Assembly (NCBI RefSeq): GCF_026344135.1
Contig: NZ_JAPKNA010000001.1
Location: 558,001-622,000 of the forward strand
Reading direction: 5' to 3'
DNA length: 64,000 nucleotides
Origin: Alcaligenes parafaecalis
GTDB lineage: Bacteria > Pseudomonadota > Gammaproteobacteria > Burkholderiales > Burkholderiaceae_B
Position 1 is the first letter of the stretch. Each line of letters begins with the position of its first letter. Both the position numbers and the translations under genes were made by a program. The notes beneath the pieces are model-generated. The model did not search any database. It was not told where the DNA came from and worked only from the letters and a program-made list of their open reading frames with translations. Below are positions 50,555 to 58,957 of this stretch, in pieces.

Positions 50555-50664
50555 GTCTAGGCAGGAAAAAGGTAAATGTCAGTGGACTTGGCAGGGCCGG
50601 GTAGGCTGCGATCTGAAGGCAGACAGGCGCCATGACTTTCATGGCTAGCCTGTGTATCGCTTGC

Positions 50665-51444
50665 TTAGATTTTCAGGCTGCGTATGAAACTGCGCGCTTC
50701 TGCATGAGAGGGAGGGGCGGGGGTTTCGGTGTCATCGGCTACTAGCAGGATGCTGGTGTCGATGTTTTCACCCAGCTTTTCGATAACCTGCTGTCTGATC
50801 TTTGCGTAGTTGGACTCGGAGATCTGAGCCTTTAAATAATACACATTGATGTTGCCAATCAGGTCTTTGACGGTGAATTTCTGTGTGAACAGATCATTGC
50901 TAACCGCTTGACTGGTTTGGAAGAAAACATTGCACAGTGCGATTTCCGATCCGGTATGGGCAATGCTGATTTGCAAGTTGACGCTATAAGTCGCTTTTTG
51001 AGGCGGCTTTATTGCCTTGGAGGCCGCAGAGAGCTGAGCATGTGATTTCAGGTTATAGAGGATAAAGGCGGGGTCATCTTCGAGAAGTTGATTAAACAGA
51101 TCGATACTTGCTGTGGCGCTATCGATTTGTTCCTGGCTTAGTTGTTTGAAGAAACTCTGCGCCAGTATTTGCGGCACGGTGATGATTGAGGTACCGGCTG
51201 AAATTTTCAGGGTACTGGTTCCTTGCTCGCTCAGGCTCCAGAACAGATTGCCTACCGTATTTTTGTAAAAACTCAGCCAGCCAGTGGGGTCAACAAAGCG
51301 GGAACCCAATTTTTTATCGGCGCCCATCTGAGCCAAAAGATTGGAATGAATAAGGTCTTCATAGCTTACCGCACTGGTGTCTGTTGCGATGGCAGAGATC
51401 AAATTGCCCGACACCACATAGGTCTGCTCAGTAGAAAAAGCCAT
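50665..51444 (-). CDS. Unknown protein, paralogue of 51519-52286
   Basis: 259 residues, no signal peptide or membrane helix. It shares with its neighbour SNLLAQMGADKK, a W-x-x-FY-x(4-6)-NL-x-W motif, a central beta-rich region and the C-terminal helix ESNYAKIRQQVIEKLGEN (ESVYSKVRQAVVDKLGEN in the neighbour). It has an extra 20-residue proline-containing tail. AAGGAGAATCAAG precedes the ATG. Second gene of a two-gene unit, 74 bases after the first, with a GC-rich hairpin at 51486-51506 between. I know of no assigned function. Confidence 0.75.
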   Translation of the reverse strand: MAFSTEQTYVVSGNLISAIATDTSAVSYEDLIHSNLLAQMGADKKLGSRFVDPTGWLSFYKNTVGNLFWSLSEQGTSTLKISAGTSIITVPQILAQSFFKQLSQEQIDSATASIDLFNQLLEDDPAFILYNLKSHAQLSAASKAIKPPQKATYSVNLQISIAHTGSEIALCNVFFQTSQAVSNDLFTQKFTVKDLIGNINVYYLKAQISESNYAKIRQQVIEKLGENIDTSILLVADDTETPAPPSHAEARSFIRSLKI

Positions 51445-51485
51445 CTTGATTCTCCTTTGTCGAATCGAGTGTCAGCAAGAGCAAC

Positions 51486-51506
51486 GCCCGGCTTTACAGG
51501 CCGGGC
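51486..51506. other. Intercistronic hairpin
   Basis: GCCCGGC-TTTACAG-GCCGGGC lies between the two paralogous genes without a T run on the minus strand. It may set their relative expression. Confidence 0.6.
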
Positions 51507-51518
51507 CTCGTTCAGTGC

Positions 51519-52286
51519 TTAAATATCCAAATCCAGTACAAAGTTCACGGCGTTCTCGCCCAGCTTGTCGACGACTGCCTGACGCACCTTTGAGTAAACC
51601 GATTCATTGAGCACAATCAAGTTGGCGGCGCGGTAGAGCCAAGCGGTGGATTTGCTCCATTTCCAGAACAGGAAGCTGCCGGATTGAATGTCGGTCCGTG
51701 CATTGATGGCGGTCAGCACCATGCTGACGGTGCCGTGCTGATCCTGGCCAGCGGGCAAAATCTGGAATTTGCCGCGGTCTTCTTTGGTGCTGCTGTGGTC
51801 AAACAGCTTCATGGGTTTTTGATTGGCGGGCTTGTTCAAGGCGCCAAAGGTTTCCTGGGCAATTTTGTACAGCGGATTATTGACGTTGTTGACGACTGTC
51901 AATATCACCTCCAGTACAACCTGGTCCATGGTGACATCCGTGTTTTTGGGTTGGAAGCGCTCAAAGAAGCTGCTGCTACTCCCCCAGCCCAAGTTGGTCA
52001 GCCCATCGGAGTAAAACTTGAACCATTTTTCCCGATCATTTTCGTTGGGGTATTTTTTGTCAGCGGCCAGTTGCATCAACAAGGTGCTGTTTTGCACATC
52101 GGCGCGGGATTGTTCGGTCAATCCGCTGACAAAGCAAGGGATGCTCGCTTTGGCAACGACGGCGCCATCTTCGTCGGCATCGCTGGTGGCTCGTGCGGCT
52201 ACACGGTTGCCGCCGGCAGGAGCGTCTGGAATGTCCAGGGCGTTAATCCATGCCAATACTTGTTTGTGATCAGTAATCGTGCTCAT
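51519..52286 (-). CDS. Unknown protein, paralogue of 50665-51444
   Basis: 255 residues, first gene of the pair, with TTGGAG seven bases before the ATG. A helical N-terminus (about 1-45) is followed by CFVSGLTEQSRADVQNSTLL, MQLAADKKYPNENDREKWF and FYSDGLTNLGW. A region rich in beta strands comes next (GKFQILPAGQDQHGTVSMVL, FLFWKWSKSTAWLYRAANLI), then the shared ESVYSKVRQAVVDKLGEN helix. No export signal, metal site or nucleotide motif is seen. I recall similar unnamed proteins in other proteobacteria but no function. The AT-rich upstream region suggests horizontal transfer. Confidence 0.75.
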   Translation of the reverse strand: MSTITDHKQVLAWINALDIPDAPAGGNRVAARATSDADEDGAVVAKASIPCFVSGLTEQSRADVQNSTLLMQLAADKKYPNENDREKWFKFYSDGLTNLGWGSSSSFFERFQPKNTDVTMDQVVLEVILTVVNNVNNPLYKIAQETFGALNKPANQKPMKLFDHSSTKEDRGKFQILPAGQDQHGTVSMVLTAINARTDIQSGSFLFWKWSKSTAWLYRAANLIVLNESVYSKVRQAVVDKLGENAVNFVLDLDI

Positions 52287-52950
52287 GGTAATACTCCAAA
52301 AATAAGAGTGGAAGGGTTTTTACTGCACCAAAAAGTCTTTCGTTATTTTGTTTTTTATAAAATCGATTTTTTAAAAGACTCTATCTTTCAATTCAATTTT
52401 ATTTTTTTGAATTTTTATTAGTTAAGTTGATTGCAAAAATTCTGTCAAAGATGTTTACGAAATATATGAATAGACTGCAAGTTGCGCCAGTTATGAGTTG
52501 GCTTGCAGTATGTGCGCTTACTTGAATTGCTTTGCTTGCCTATGGTGTGTCGGCTATTTTTATTTTCTGCCTAATTATTTATTATTTAGTTGTTATTTTT
52601 GTTTTTTATTGTTATTTGGCGGTATTTTGTTTTTAGTTTATTAATTTTCTGTATGCTATTTATATTTAAAGTTGGCTTTTTAGGTGGGATAGATGTCGCG
52701 AAAATAGTTGTCATTCTAGTAATGCATGAAATAAGCAAGGGCATAGGCGTTGTTATGCCTGGAGTGATCCAGGGGCTGGATTCGCTAGTCGTAGGGAGGG
52801 GGTTGTGAAGTTGAGCAGAGGAAAACAGAGTCTCTCGCGAAGATCGACTGGATCGTATGTCCTGGGGCGCATTCGATAGTGGGCACCGTTTCTGGTTTTC
52901 CTTGATGGCTTGCCAACAACGCTTTATCTATAAAAAATCCCCGTGATATC
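52287..52950. other. Very AT-rich intergenic region
   Basis: 660 bp without a convincing gene. 52320-52430 and 52545-52690 are extremely AT-rich compared with the surrounding genome. A 72-residue frame at 52590-52808 begins hydrophobic (MLFLFFIVIWRYFVFSLLIF) but has no ribosome binding site and is probably a by-product of T-richness. Confidence 0.5.
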
Positions 52951-52980
52951 TGGACAATCCTCCAAGAATCACCCTATAAT
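52951..52980 (+). promoter_or_regulatory. Promoter of rpmI-rplT-pheS-pheT-ihfA
   Basis: TGGACA (52951-52956) and TATAAT (52975-52980) with 18 bases between. It leaves a leader of about 125 bases before rpmI, long enough for L20-type autoregulation, though no specific structure was identified. Confidence 0.75.
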
Positions 52981-53113
52981 CAAGAGCTTTTCCCCTGTTT
53001 GGACTTGTTCTGGCAGCGGGCAAAGAAAAAAATAAGTGCCTGTTTTGGGTCATACAAGTGTCAGCCAGCTTCCTGGGCGACCACCCGCAGACACAAATTA
53101 GTCGAGTAATTTC

Positions 53114-53311
53114 ATGCCTAAAATGAAAACCAAAAAAAGCGCCTCCAAGCGCTTTGTGGTTCGTGGTAGCGGTTCCATCAAGCGGGGCCAAGCGTTCAAG
53201 CGTCACATTCTGACCAAGAAGACGACCAAGAACAAACGTCAGTTGCGCGGTGCCGTCGAGGTTCATAAAGCCGACGTCGCTTCCGTAAAAGCAATGATGC
53301 CTTTCGCTTAA
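53114..53311 (+). CDS. rpmI: 50S ribosomal protein L35
   Basis: 65 residues, MPKMKTKKSASKRFVVRGSG then KRHILTKKTTKNKRQLRG, canonical bL35. First gene of the operon, 15 bases before rplT. Confidence 0.98.
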   Translation: MPKMKTKKSASKRFVVRGSGSIKRGQAFKRHILTKKTTKNKRQLRGAVEVHKADVASVKAMMPFA

Positions 53312-53326
53312 TCAGGGGAATCACAC

Positions 53327-53686
53327 ATGTCACGAGTAAAACGCGGTGTTAACGCACGCGCACGCCACAAGAAAGTAATTGCCCAGGCCAAAGGTTTTCG
53401 CGGTCGTCGCGGTAATGTATTCCGTATAGCCAAACAGGCTGTCATGAAGGCAGGTCAGTACGCCTACCGTGACCGCCGTAACAAGAAACGCGTATTCCGC
53501 TCGCTGTGGATTACCCGTATCAACGCAGCTTGCCGCGAACTGGACATGAGCTACAGCCAGTTTATCGCCGGCCTGAACAAAGCCTCCATCGCTTTGGACC
53601 GTAAGGTTCTGGCTGACTTGGCTGTTAAAGACAAAGCAGGTTTTGCTGCTGTTGTTGCACAGGCTAAGAACGCTCTGGCTGCTTAA
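53327..53686 (+). CDS. rplT: 50S ribosomal protein L20
   Basis: 119 residues, bL20 with the basic N-terminal extension (RVKRGVNARARHKKVIAQAK, then GRRGNVFRIAKQAVMKAG). L20 assembles early on 23S rRNA and in several bacteria represses its own operon by binding the leader or intergenic message. A hairpin separates it from pheS. Confidence 0.98.
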   Translation: MSRVKRGVNARARHKKVIAQAKGFRGRRGNVFRIAKQAVMKAGQYAYRDRRNKKRVFRSLWITRINAACRELDMSYSQFIAGLNKASIALDRKVLADLAVKDKAGFAAVVAQAKNALAA

Positions 53687-53708
53687 GCGGTATCTGACTG
53701 TATAGTTC

Positions 53709-53741
53709 ACAAACGGGGCCTTTGGGGCTCCGTTTGTTTTT
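53709..53741 (+). terminator. Hairpin between rplT and pheS
   Basis: ACAAACGG with inner GGCC/GGGC pairing and CCGTTTGT, followed by T-rich TTTTTGG. It can act as a partial terminator that sets pheST below ribosomal protein expression. No phenylalanine leader peptide is seen in the 70-base gap. Confidence 0.55.
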
Positions 53742-53756
53742 GGAAAGTAACACGCC

Positions 53757-54779
53757 ATGACTTCCTCCCACGACGATCTGATTGCCCAGGCTCGGGCCTT
53801 ATTTGAGCAGTCTCAGGACGCCGCCTCGCTGGAAAACGCTAAAGCTCGATTTTTGGGCAAACAAGGTGCCATCACTGCCTTGATGAAAGGCCTTGCCCAG
53901 ATGGAGCCGGAGCAGAAAAAAGCAGCAGGTGCCAGCATCAACGTGCTCAAGCGCGAAATTGAAGATTTGCTGAACGATCGTCGTGCTGCCCTGGCGGCAG
54001 AACAATTGAACCAGCGACTGGCTCAAGAACAAATTGATGTGACCTTGCCCGGCCGTGGTCGTGGTATTGGCGGTATTCACCCCGTCATCCAGACTTGGCA
54101 GCGCGTCGAGGCCATTTTCCGCTCTATCGGTTTTGAAGTGGCTGACGGCCCCGAAATCGAAAACGACTGGACCAACTTCACGGCGTTGAACAGCCCTGAA
54201 AACCATCCCGCCCGCTCCATGCACGACACGTTCTACGTGGACATGCAGGACGAGACTGGCGAACCCTATTTGCTGCGCACGCACACCAGCCCCATGCAGG
54301 TGCGTTACGCCCGCATGAATCAGGCGCCCATCAAAGTGATTGCCCCCGGCCGCACCTATCGTGTTGATAGTGATGCCACCCACTCGCCCATGTTCCACCA
54401 GGTGGAAGGGCTGTGGATTGCCGAGAACATCTCCTTTGCTGATCTTAAAGGCGTCTACACCAATTTCCTGCGTGCCTTCTTTGAAAGCGACGATCTGGTC
54501 GTACGCTTTCGACCTTCTTTCTTCCCCTTTACCGAGCCATCCGCCGAAATTGACATGATGTTCTCCTCCGGTCCCAACAAGGGCCGTTGGCTGGAAATCT
54601 CCGGTTCCGGGCAGGTTCACCCGCAAGTGGTGCGCAATTTCGGTTTGGACCCAGAGCGTTACATCGGTTTCGCCTTTGGTTCCGGACTGGAGCGCCTGAC
54701 TATGTTGCGCTATGGTGTTAACGATTTGCGCCAGTTCTTTGAAGGCGATCTGCGCTTTCTGAAGCAGTTCAATCGTTGA
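53757..54779 (+). CDS. pheS: Phenylalanyl-tRNA synthetase alpha chain
   Basis: 340 residues, class II synthetase subunit. N-terminal coiled coil (about 1-85), then HPVIQTWQRVEAIFRSIGFE (motif 1), APGRTYRVDSDATHSPMFHQ (motif 2) and GFAFGSGLERLTMLRYGVND (motif 3). Forms an alpha2-beta2 enzyme with PheT, encoded 77 bases downstream. Confidence 0.98.
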   Translation: MTSSHDDLIAQARALFEQSQDAASLENAKARFLGKQGAITALMKGLAQMEPEQKKAAGASINVLKREIEDLLNDRRAALAAEQLNQRLAQEQIDVTLPGRGRGIGGIHPVIQTWQRVEAIFRSIGFEVADGPEIENDWTNFTALNSPENHPARSMHDTFYVDMQDETGEPYLLRTHTSPMQVRYARMNQAPIKVIAPGRTYRVDSDATHSPMFHQVEGLWIAENISFADLKGVYTNFLRAFFESDDLVVRFRPSFFPFTEPSAEIDMMFSSGPNKGRWLEISGSGQVHPQVVRNFGLDPERYIGFAFGSGLERLTMLRYGVNDLRQFFEGDLRFLKQFNR

Positions 54780-54856
54780 TTCCTACTTCGCGCCGCTGGG
54801 CCTCTTAGGCCCGGTCGGTTCCGGTATACGCCGTTTTACGTCTCCATCTTTGCATC

Positions 54857-57262
54857 ATGTTATTTTCCGAATCGTGGCTGCGCCGCTTTGTGAATCCCAA
54901 ACTGGGAACTGAAGAACTGGGTCATCAACTGACGATGGCTGGCCTGGAGGTTGAAGAAATTCAAGCCGCCGCGCCAGCGTTCGAGAATGTTGTCGTTGGC
55001 TTTATTGCCGAGATTGCCCCTCATCCCGACGCTGACCGCCTGCGCGTATGCCAGGTCGATGACGGCTCGGGCAAGCTGCTGCAGATTGTGTGCGGTGCGC
55101 CCAATGCGGCTCAAGGCATCAAGATCCCGGTTGCACGTGTTGGTGCAGAACTGCCCGGTGGCATGAAAATTGGCCCGGTCAAAATGCGCGGCGTGGAATC
55201 CGCCGGCATGCTGTGCTCGGGCCGTGAATTGGGCCTGTCCCAGGATCACGACGGTTTGCTGGTACTGGATGCAGATGCACCAGTGGGCCAGAGCCTGCGT
55301 GAACTGCTGGATCTGGATGACCAGATTATCGAATTGAAGTTGACGCCTAACCGTGCGGACTGCTTGTCCGTGCTGGGCGTGGCGCGTGAAGTGGCCGCCT
55401 TGACTGGCGAACCACTGACACTGCCAGACTTCACTCCTGCTCCTGTCACGATTGAAGATCGCGTTTCCGTCTCCGTGAAAGACGCTGATCTGTGCGGCCG
55501 TTTTGCCGGTCGTGTAATTCGTGGCGTCAATGCGCGTGCGAAAACTCCGGACTGGATGAAAACCCGTCTGGAACGTAGCGGTCAGCGTTCGATCTCCGCT
55601 TTGGTGGACATCTCCAATTACGTCATGCTGGAACTGGGCCGTCCTACGCACGTGTTCGATTTGCAGCACGTACAAGCCGGTCTGGAAGTGCGTTGGGCAC
55701 GTAAAGGCGAGCAACTGGAGCTGCTGAGCGGTTTGAACGTCGAGCTGGATACCGATGTTGGCGTGATCGCGGTTAACGATGTACCGCAAAGCATGGCCGG
55801 TATCATGGGCGGCGAACAAAGTGCTGTCACGCTGGACACGACGGATGTGTATCTGGAGGGCGCTTTCTGGTGGCCAGAAGCCATCATGGGCCGTGCTCGT
55901 CGCTACAAGTTTTCTTCCGACGCCAGCCACCGCTTTGAGCGTGGCGTGGACTTCGACTCCATTACCCCGCATCTGGAACGCACTACAGCGCTGATCCTGG
56001 AAATCTGCGGTGGTCAGGCTGGTCCTATGGACGATCAGGTTGTTGCCTTGCCCGAGCGCAAGCCAGTGGCCATGCGTCTGGATCGCTGCCGCCGTGTTCT
56101 GGGTATTCCGCTGGATCAAAAGCAGGTTGAGAGCATTTTCACCTTGCTGGGCTTGAGCTTCTCAGTCGCTGACGGTGTCTTTACGGTCAATCCTCCCAGC
56201 TTCCGTTTCGATTTGACGATCGAAGAAGACCTGATCGAGGAAGTCGCCCGTATTTACGGTTTTGAAAATATTCCTGATCTGCCTCCGGTCGCTGCCGCGC
56301 AAATGCGTGTGCCCGTTGAGTCCTTACGTGGCCCGCACGCCTTGCGCGCTGTGCTGGCTGCCCAGGACTACCAGGAAGTGATCAACTTCTCCTTTGTGCA
56401 GGAGTCCTGGGAAAAAGACATTAACGGACAGGCTGATCCTATCCGTTTGCTGAATCCCATTGCCAGCCAATTGGCGGTGATGCGTACCAGTCTGATTCCT
56501 GGTCTGCTGGCCAATATTGAACGCAACGCCAACCGCCGTCAGTCGCGCGTACGTGTGTTCGAGTTCGGTCGCGTTTTCATGCGCGATGCTTCTCAAGAAA
56601 ATGGTCCTTTGACTGTGGCCGGTATCCACCAGCCCAACCGCATTGCGGCTGCTGCCTGGGGCCCGGTCGTAACCGAGCAGTGGGGTCAGCCAGATCGTCC
56701 AGTTGACTTCTTTGACGTTAAACGTGATCTGGAAACCTTGCTAGGCCAGCGGGCTGCTCAAGTTCGTTTCGAGCCTGAAGCTCACCCCGCCTTGCACCCA
56801 GGCCGTAGCGCCAGCGTGAAGCTGGATGGTAAAACCATAGGCTGGATTGGTGAAATCCATCCCCAGTGGCTGGCCGAATTCGGCTTGAATCAAGCGCCTG
56901 TGGTCTTTGAAGTGGATGTAGATGCCATTTCGCATGACGAGGTCGTGCATGCTCAAGAAGTATCCAAGCAGCCTGTGGTGCAACGAGATCTAGCAGTTTG
57001 GCTGGATAAAGACGTATCCTATCAAGCTGTGCTCGATACCTTGAACAAGGTGCGTAGCAGCGCAGAACAGGCAGCCATCGTTAAAGACATTCAATTGTTT
57101 GACGTTTGGCGCGACAAGAACGATGCATCGGAAAAGAGTCTGGCGATTCGCTTCTGGTTGCAAGACAGCGCCACCACGCTGGACGATGAGCGTGTCGAAC
57201 AATGCCTGGAGGTATTGTTGGCAGCACTGGTGTCCGCGCATGGTGCACGGGCAAGGGCATAA
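54857..57262 (+). CDS. pheT: Phenylalanyl-tRNA synthetase beta chain
   Basis: 801 residues, full length. An EMAP-like tRNA-binding domain (about 40-150, VVGFIAEIAPHPDADRLRVC), the B3/B4 editing domain, the B5 domain, the catalytic-like core and a C-terminal anticodon-binding FDX-ACB domain (QPVVQRDLAVWLDKDVSYQA). The beta chain edits mischarged Tyr-tRNA-Phe. ihfA starts nine bases after its stop. Confidence 0.98.
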   Translation: MLFSESWLRRFVNPKLGTEELGHQLTMAGLEVEEIQAAAPAFENVVVGFIAEIAPHPDADRLRVCQVDDGSGKLLQIVCGAPNAAQGIKIPVARVGAELPGGMKIGPVKMRGVESAGMLCSGRELGLSQDHDGLLVLDADAPVGQSLRELLDLDDQIIELKLTPNRADCLSVLGVAREVAALTGEPLTLPDFTPAPVTIEDRVSVSVKDADLCGRFAGRVIRGVNARAKTPDWMKTRLERSGQRSISALVDISNYVMLELGRPTHVFDLQHVQAGLEVRWARKGEQLELLSGLNVELDTDVGVIAVNDVPQSMAGIMGGEQSAVTLDTTDVYLEGAFWWPEAIMGRARRYKFSSDASHRFERGVDFDSITPHLERTTALILEICGGQAGPMDDQVVALPERKPVAMRLDRCRRVLGIPLDQKQVESIFTLLGLSFSVADGVFTVNPPSFRFDLTIEEDLIEEVARIYGFENIPDLPPVAAAQMRVPVESLRGPHALRAVLAAQDYQEVINFSFVQESWEKDINGQADPIRLLNPIASQLAVMRTSLIPGLLANIERNANRRQSRVRVFEFGRVFMRDASQENGPLTVAGIHQPNRIAAAAWGPVVTEQWGQPDRPVDFFDVKRDLETLLGQRAAQVRFEPEAHPALHPGRSASVKLDGKTIGWIGEIHPQWLAEFGLNQAPVVFEVDVDAISHDEVVHAQEVSKQPVVQRDLAVWLDKDVSYQAVLDTLNKVRSSAEQAAIVKDIQLFDVWRDKNDASEKSLAIRFWLQDSATTLDDERVEQCLEVLLAALVSAHGARARA

Positions 57263-57271
57263 GGAGACACA

Positions 57272-57595
57272 ATGAACGTAGAGCGTACTTTGACCAAGGC
57301 GGATTTGGCCGAACTCTTGTTTGAACGTGTTGGCTTGAATAAACGCGAAGCCAAAGATATTGTGGATACCTTCTTTGCGGAGATCCGCGATTCCCTGGCT
57401 GAGGGTGTCGAGGTCAAGTTGTCCGGTTTCGGGAATTTCCAGGTTCGGGATAAACCTCCGCGCCCGGGTCGTAACCCCAAAACGGGTGAAGTCATTCCTA
57501 TTTCGGCTCGACGGGTTGTGACCTTTCATGCCAGTCAAAAGCTGAAAAGCGTAGTCGAAGGGGCGCCAGTGTCACCTGAGGATGAACAGGACTAA
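57272..57595 (+). CDS. ihfA: Integration host factor subunit alpha
   Basis: 107 residues, HU/IHF fold with the DNA-bending arm VKLSGFGNFQVRDKPPRPGR and NPKTGEVIPISARRVVTFHA. With IhfB it bends DNA sharply; in this window the sigma-54 promoter of the phenol operon is a natural client. AAGGAGACACA precedes the ATG. MerR-type gene follows, the usual order. Confidence 0.97.
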   Translation: MNVERTLTKADLAELLFERVGLNKREAKDIVDTFFAEIRDSLAEGVEVKLSGFGNFQVRDKPPRPGRNPKTGEVIPISARRVVTFHASQKLKSVVEGAPVSPEDEQD

Positions 57596-57672
57596 GTCCT
57601 GGTACGTTTGCGTACAGTTTTGCCTGACTGAACGTGTAAAATCACTCCTATTGTCGATGAGCATTAGTGGCC

Positions 57673-58077
57673 ATGAGCACAAACGAAAAGACGGCGACCT
57701 TGCCTCCTATCCCAGCCAAACGTTATTTCACTATTGGTGAAGTCAGCGAGCTTTGTCTGGTCAAGCCCCATGTCCTGCGTTATTGGGAGCAGGAATTTAC
57801 GCAGTTAAAGCCCGTCAAGCGACGTGGAAATCGACGTTATTACCAGCACCACGAAGTGCTGCTGATTCGTCGAATTCGCGGTTTGTTGTACGACGAAGGT
57901 TTTACCATCAGTGGTGCGCGTAACCGCTTGGGTGATGGCCCGGATATGCCTTTTGATCAGGAAGCCGCTGTGCGCCTGACCGGGCAGGAAATGCAGGCCT
58001 TGCGCACGAATCTGGGACAGATTCAGACCATGTTGGACCAGGCTTTGGCAATGACGGACCCGGGCTCTGCCCAGTAA
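57673..58077 (+). CDS. MerR-family transcriptional regulator
   Basis: 134 residues from the ATG at 57673 (GTG at 57667 possible). Winged HTH: RYFTIGEVSELCLVKPHVLR, YWEQEFTQLKPVKRRGNRRY, then RIRGLLYDEGFTISGARNRL. The C-terminal part has no metal-binding cysteines. This regulator is commonly found directly after ihfA in proteobacteria; its targets are unknown. Confidence 0.9.
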   Translation: MSTNEKTATLPPIPAKRYFTIGEVSELCLVKPHVLRYWEQEFTQLKPVKRRGNRRYYQHHEVLLIRRIRGLLYDEGFTISGARNRLGDGPDMPFDQEAAVRLTGQEMQALRTNLGQIQTMLDQALAMTDPGSAQ

Positions 58078-58100
58078 TCCTTGATTGTCCTGCGGGAATG

Positions 58101-58128
58101 AAGGTCGGCCTTGGAGCCGACCTTTTTT
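58101..58128 (+). terminator. Terminator of the rpmI-to-merR operon
   Basis: AAGGTCGGC-TTGGA-GCCGACCTTTTTT, 24 bases after the merR stop. Confidence 0.92.
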
Positions 58129-58144
58129 ATGGAAGGGATGGGCG

Positions 58145-58957
58145 GTGAGTTTACGCAGTCAGGCTTTAGATGCTTTGCTGGTGCAGGAACCGGCTGCCAA
58201 GTTGGCAGCGGTTCGGGCCATTGGGCACGGTTTGCCCGTCGGGGCGGACGAACATTTGGAGGAACCGCCTGGCGTGCCTGGACGGCCCCTTGGTTTGCAG
58301 TTTGTGAACCCGCAGCATGTGCCTAAGCGTTCTGTGCGTACGATACCGGGGCGGGCTGCGCTTTTACATTCCTTGGCCCACATCGAATTTAATGCCATTA
58401 ATTTGGCTTTGGATGTGTTGTGGCGCTATCCCGGTTTGCCGGATGCTTTTTATGCAGGCTGGTTGCAAGTGGCGGTTGAGGAAGCCTTGCATTTTGAGCT
58501 GCTCAACAATCATCTTCAAACCTTGGGCATCAGCTACGGCGATCTACCTGTCCACGATGGGCTCTGGGATATGGCGGAGCGTACCCGGTTTGATTTCTTG
58601 GCGCGTATGGCCCTGGTGCCTCGTACCCTGGAAGCGCGTGGTCTGGATGCTTGTCCTCTTGTGCATCGCAAGTTGTTGGAGGCCGGGGATGAGAAAGCCG
58701 CAGCCATTATTGCCATCATCTTGCGGGATGAGGTGGGCCATGTAGCTTTGGGGAATTACTGGTATCGCAAAGTGTGCCAGGAGCAGGGCTTGTCGGACTT
58801 CGATACCTATGGTGAATTGGCGCAGCGTTATCGTGCGCCGCGCTTGCGTGGGCCTTTTAATCGCAAAGCCCGCCTGGAGGCGGGCTTCACGGTAGAGGAA
58901 ATTGACGAGCTGGAACGTCTGGATGCGGCGTTCAGGAACGAGTTGCGGACGCGTTAG
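58145..58957 (+). CDS. DUF455 ferritin-like protein
   Basis: 270 residues from GTG 58145, with GGAAGGG upstream. DUF455 members are predicted ferritin-like four-helix proteins; candidate metal ligands lie in LAHIEFNAINLALD, AVEEALHFELLNNHL and LRDEVGHVALGNYWY (repeated E...E/D-x-x-H pattern). A diiron or other redox role is likely but unproven. Its 3' end overlaps the 3' end of the minus-strand sigma/anti-sigma gene by 26 bases. Confidence 0.88.
   Translation: MSLRSQALDALLVQEPAAKLAAVRAIGHGLPVGADEHLEEPPGVPGRPLGLQFVNPQHVPKRSVRTIPGRAALLHSLAHIEFNAINLALDVLWRYPGLPDAFYAGWLQVAVEEALHFELLNNHLQTLGISYGDLPVHDGLWDMAERTRFDFLARMALVPRTLEARGLDACPLVHRKLLEAGDEKAAAIIAIILRDEVGHVALGNYWYRKVCQEQGLSDFDTYGELAQRYRAPRLRGPFNRKARLEAGFTVEEIDELERLDAAFRNELRTR

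Noticed and set aside
52590..52808. 72-residue hydrophobic frame
   Set aside because: Lies in extremely T-rich DNA where hydrophobic frames arise by chance; no ribosome site and the second half is not protein-like.
54860..56119. 419-residue minus-strand frame within pheT
   Set aside because: Antisense shadow of a certain gene.
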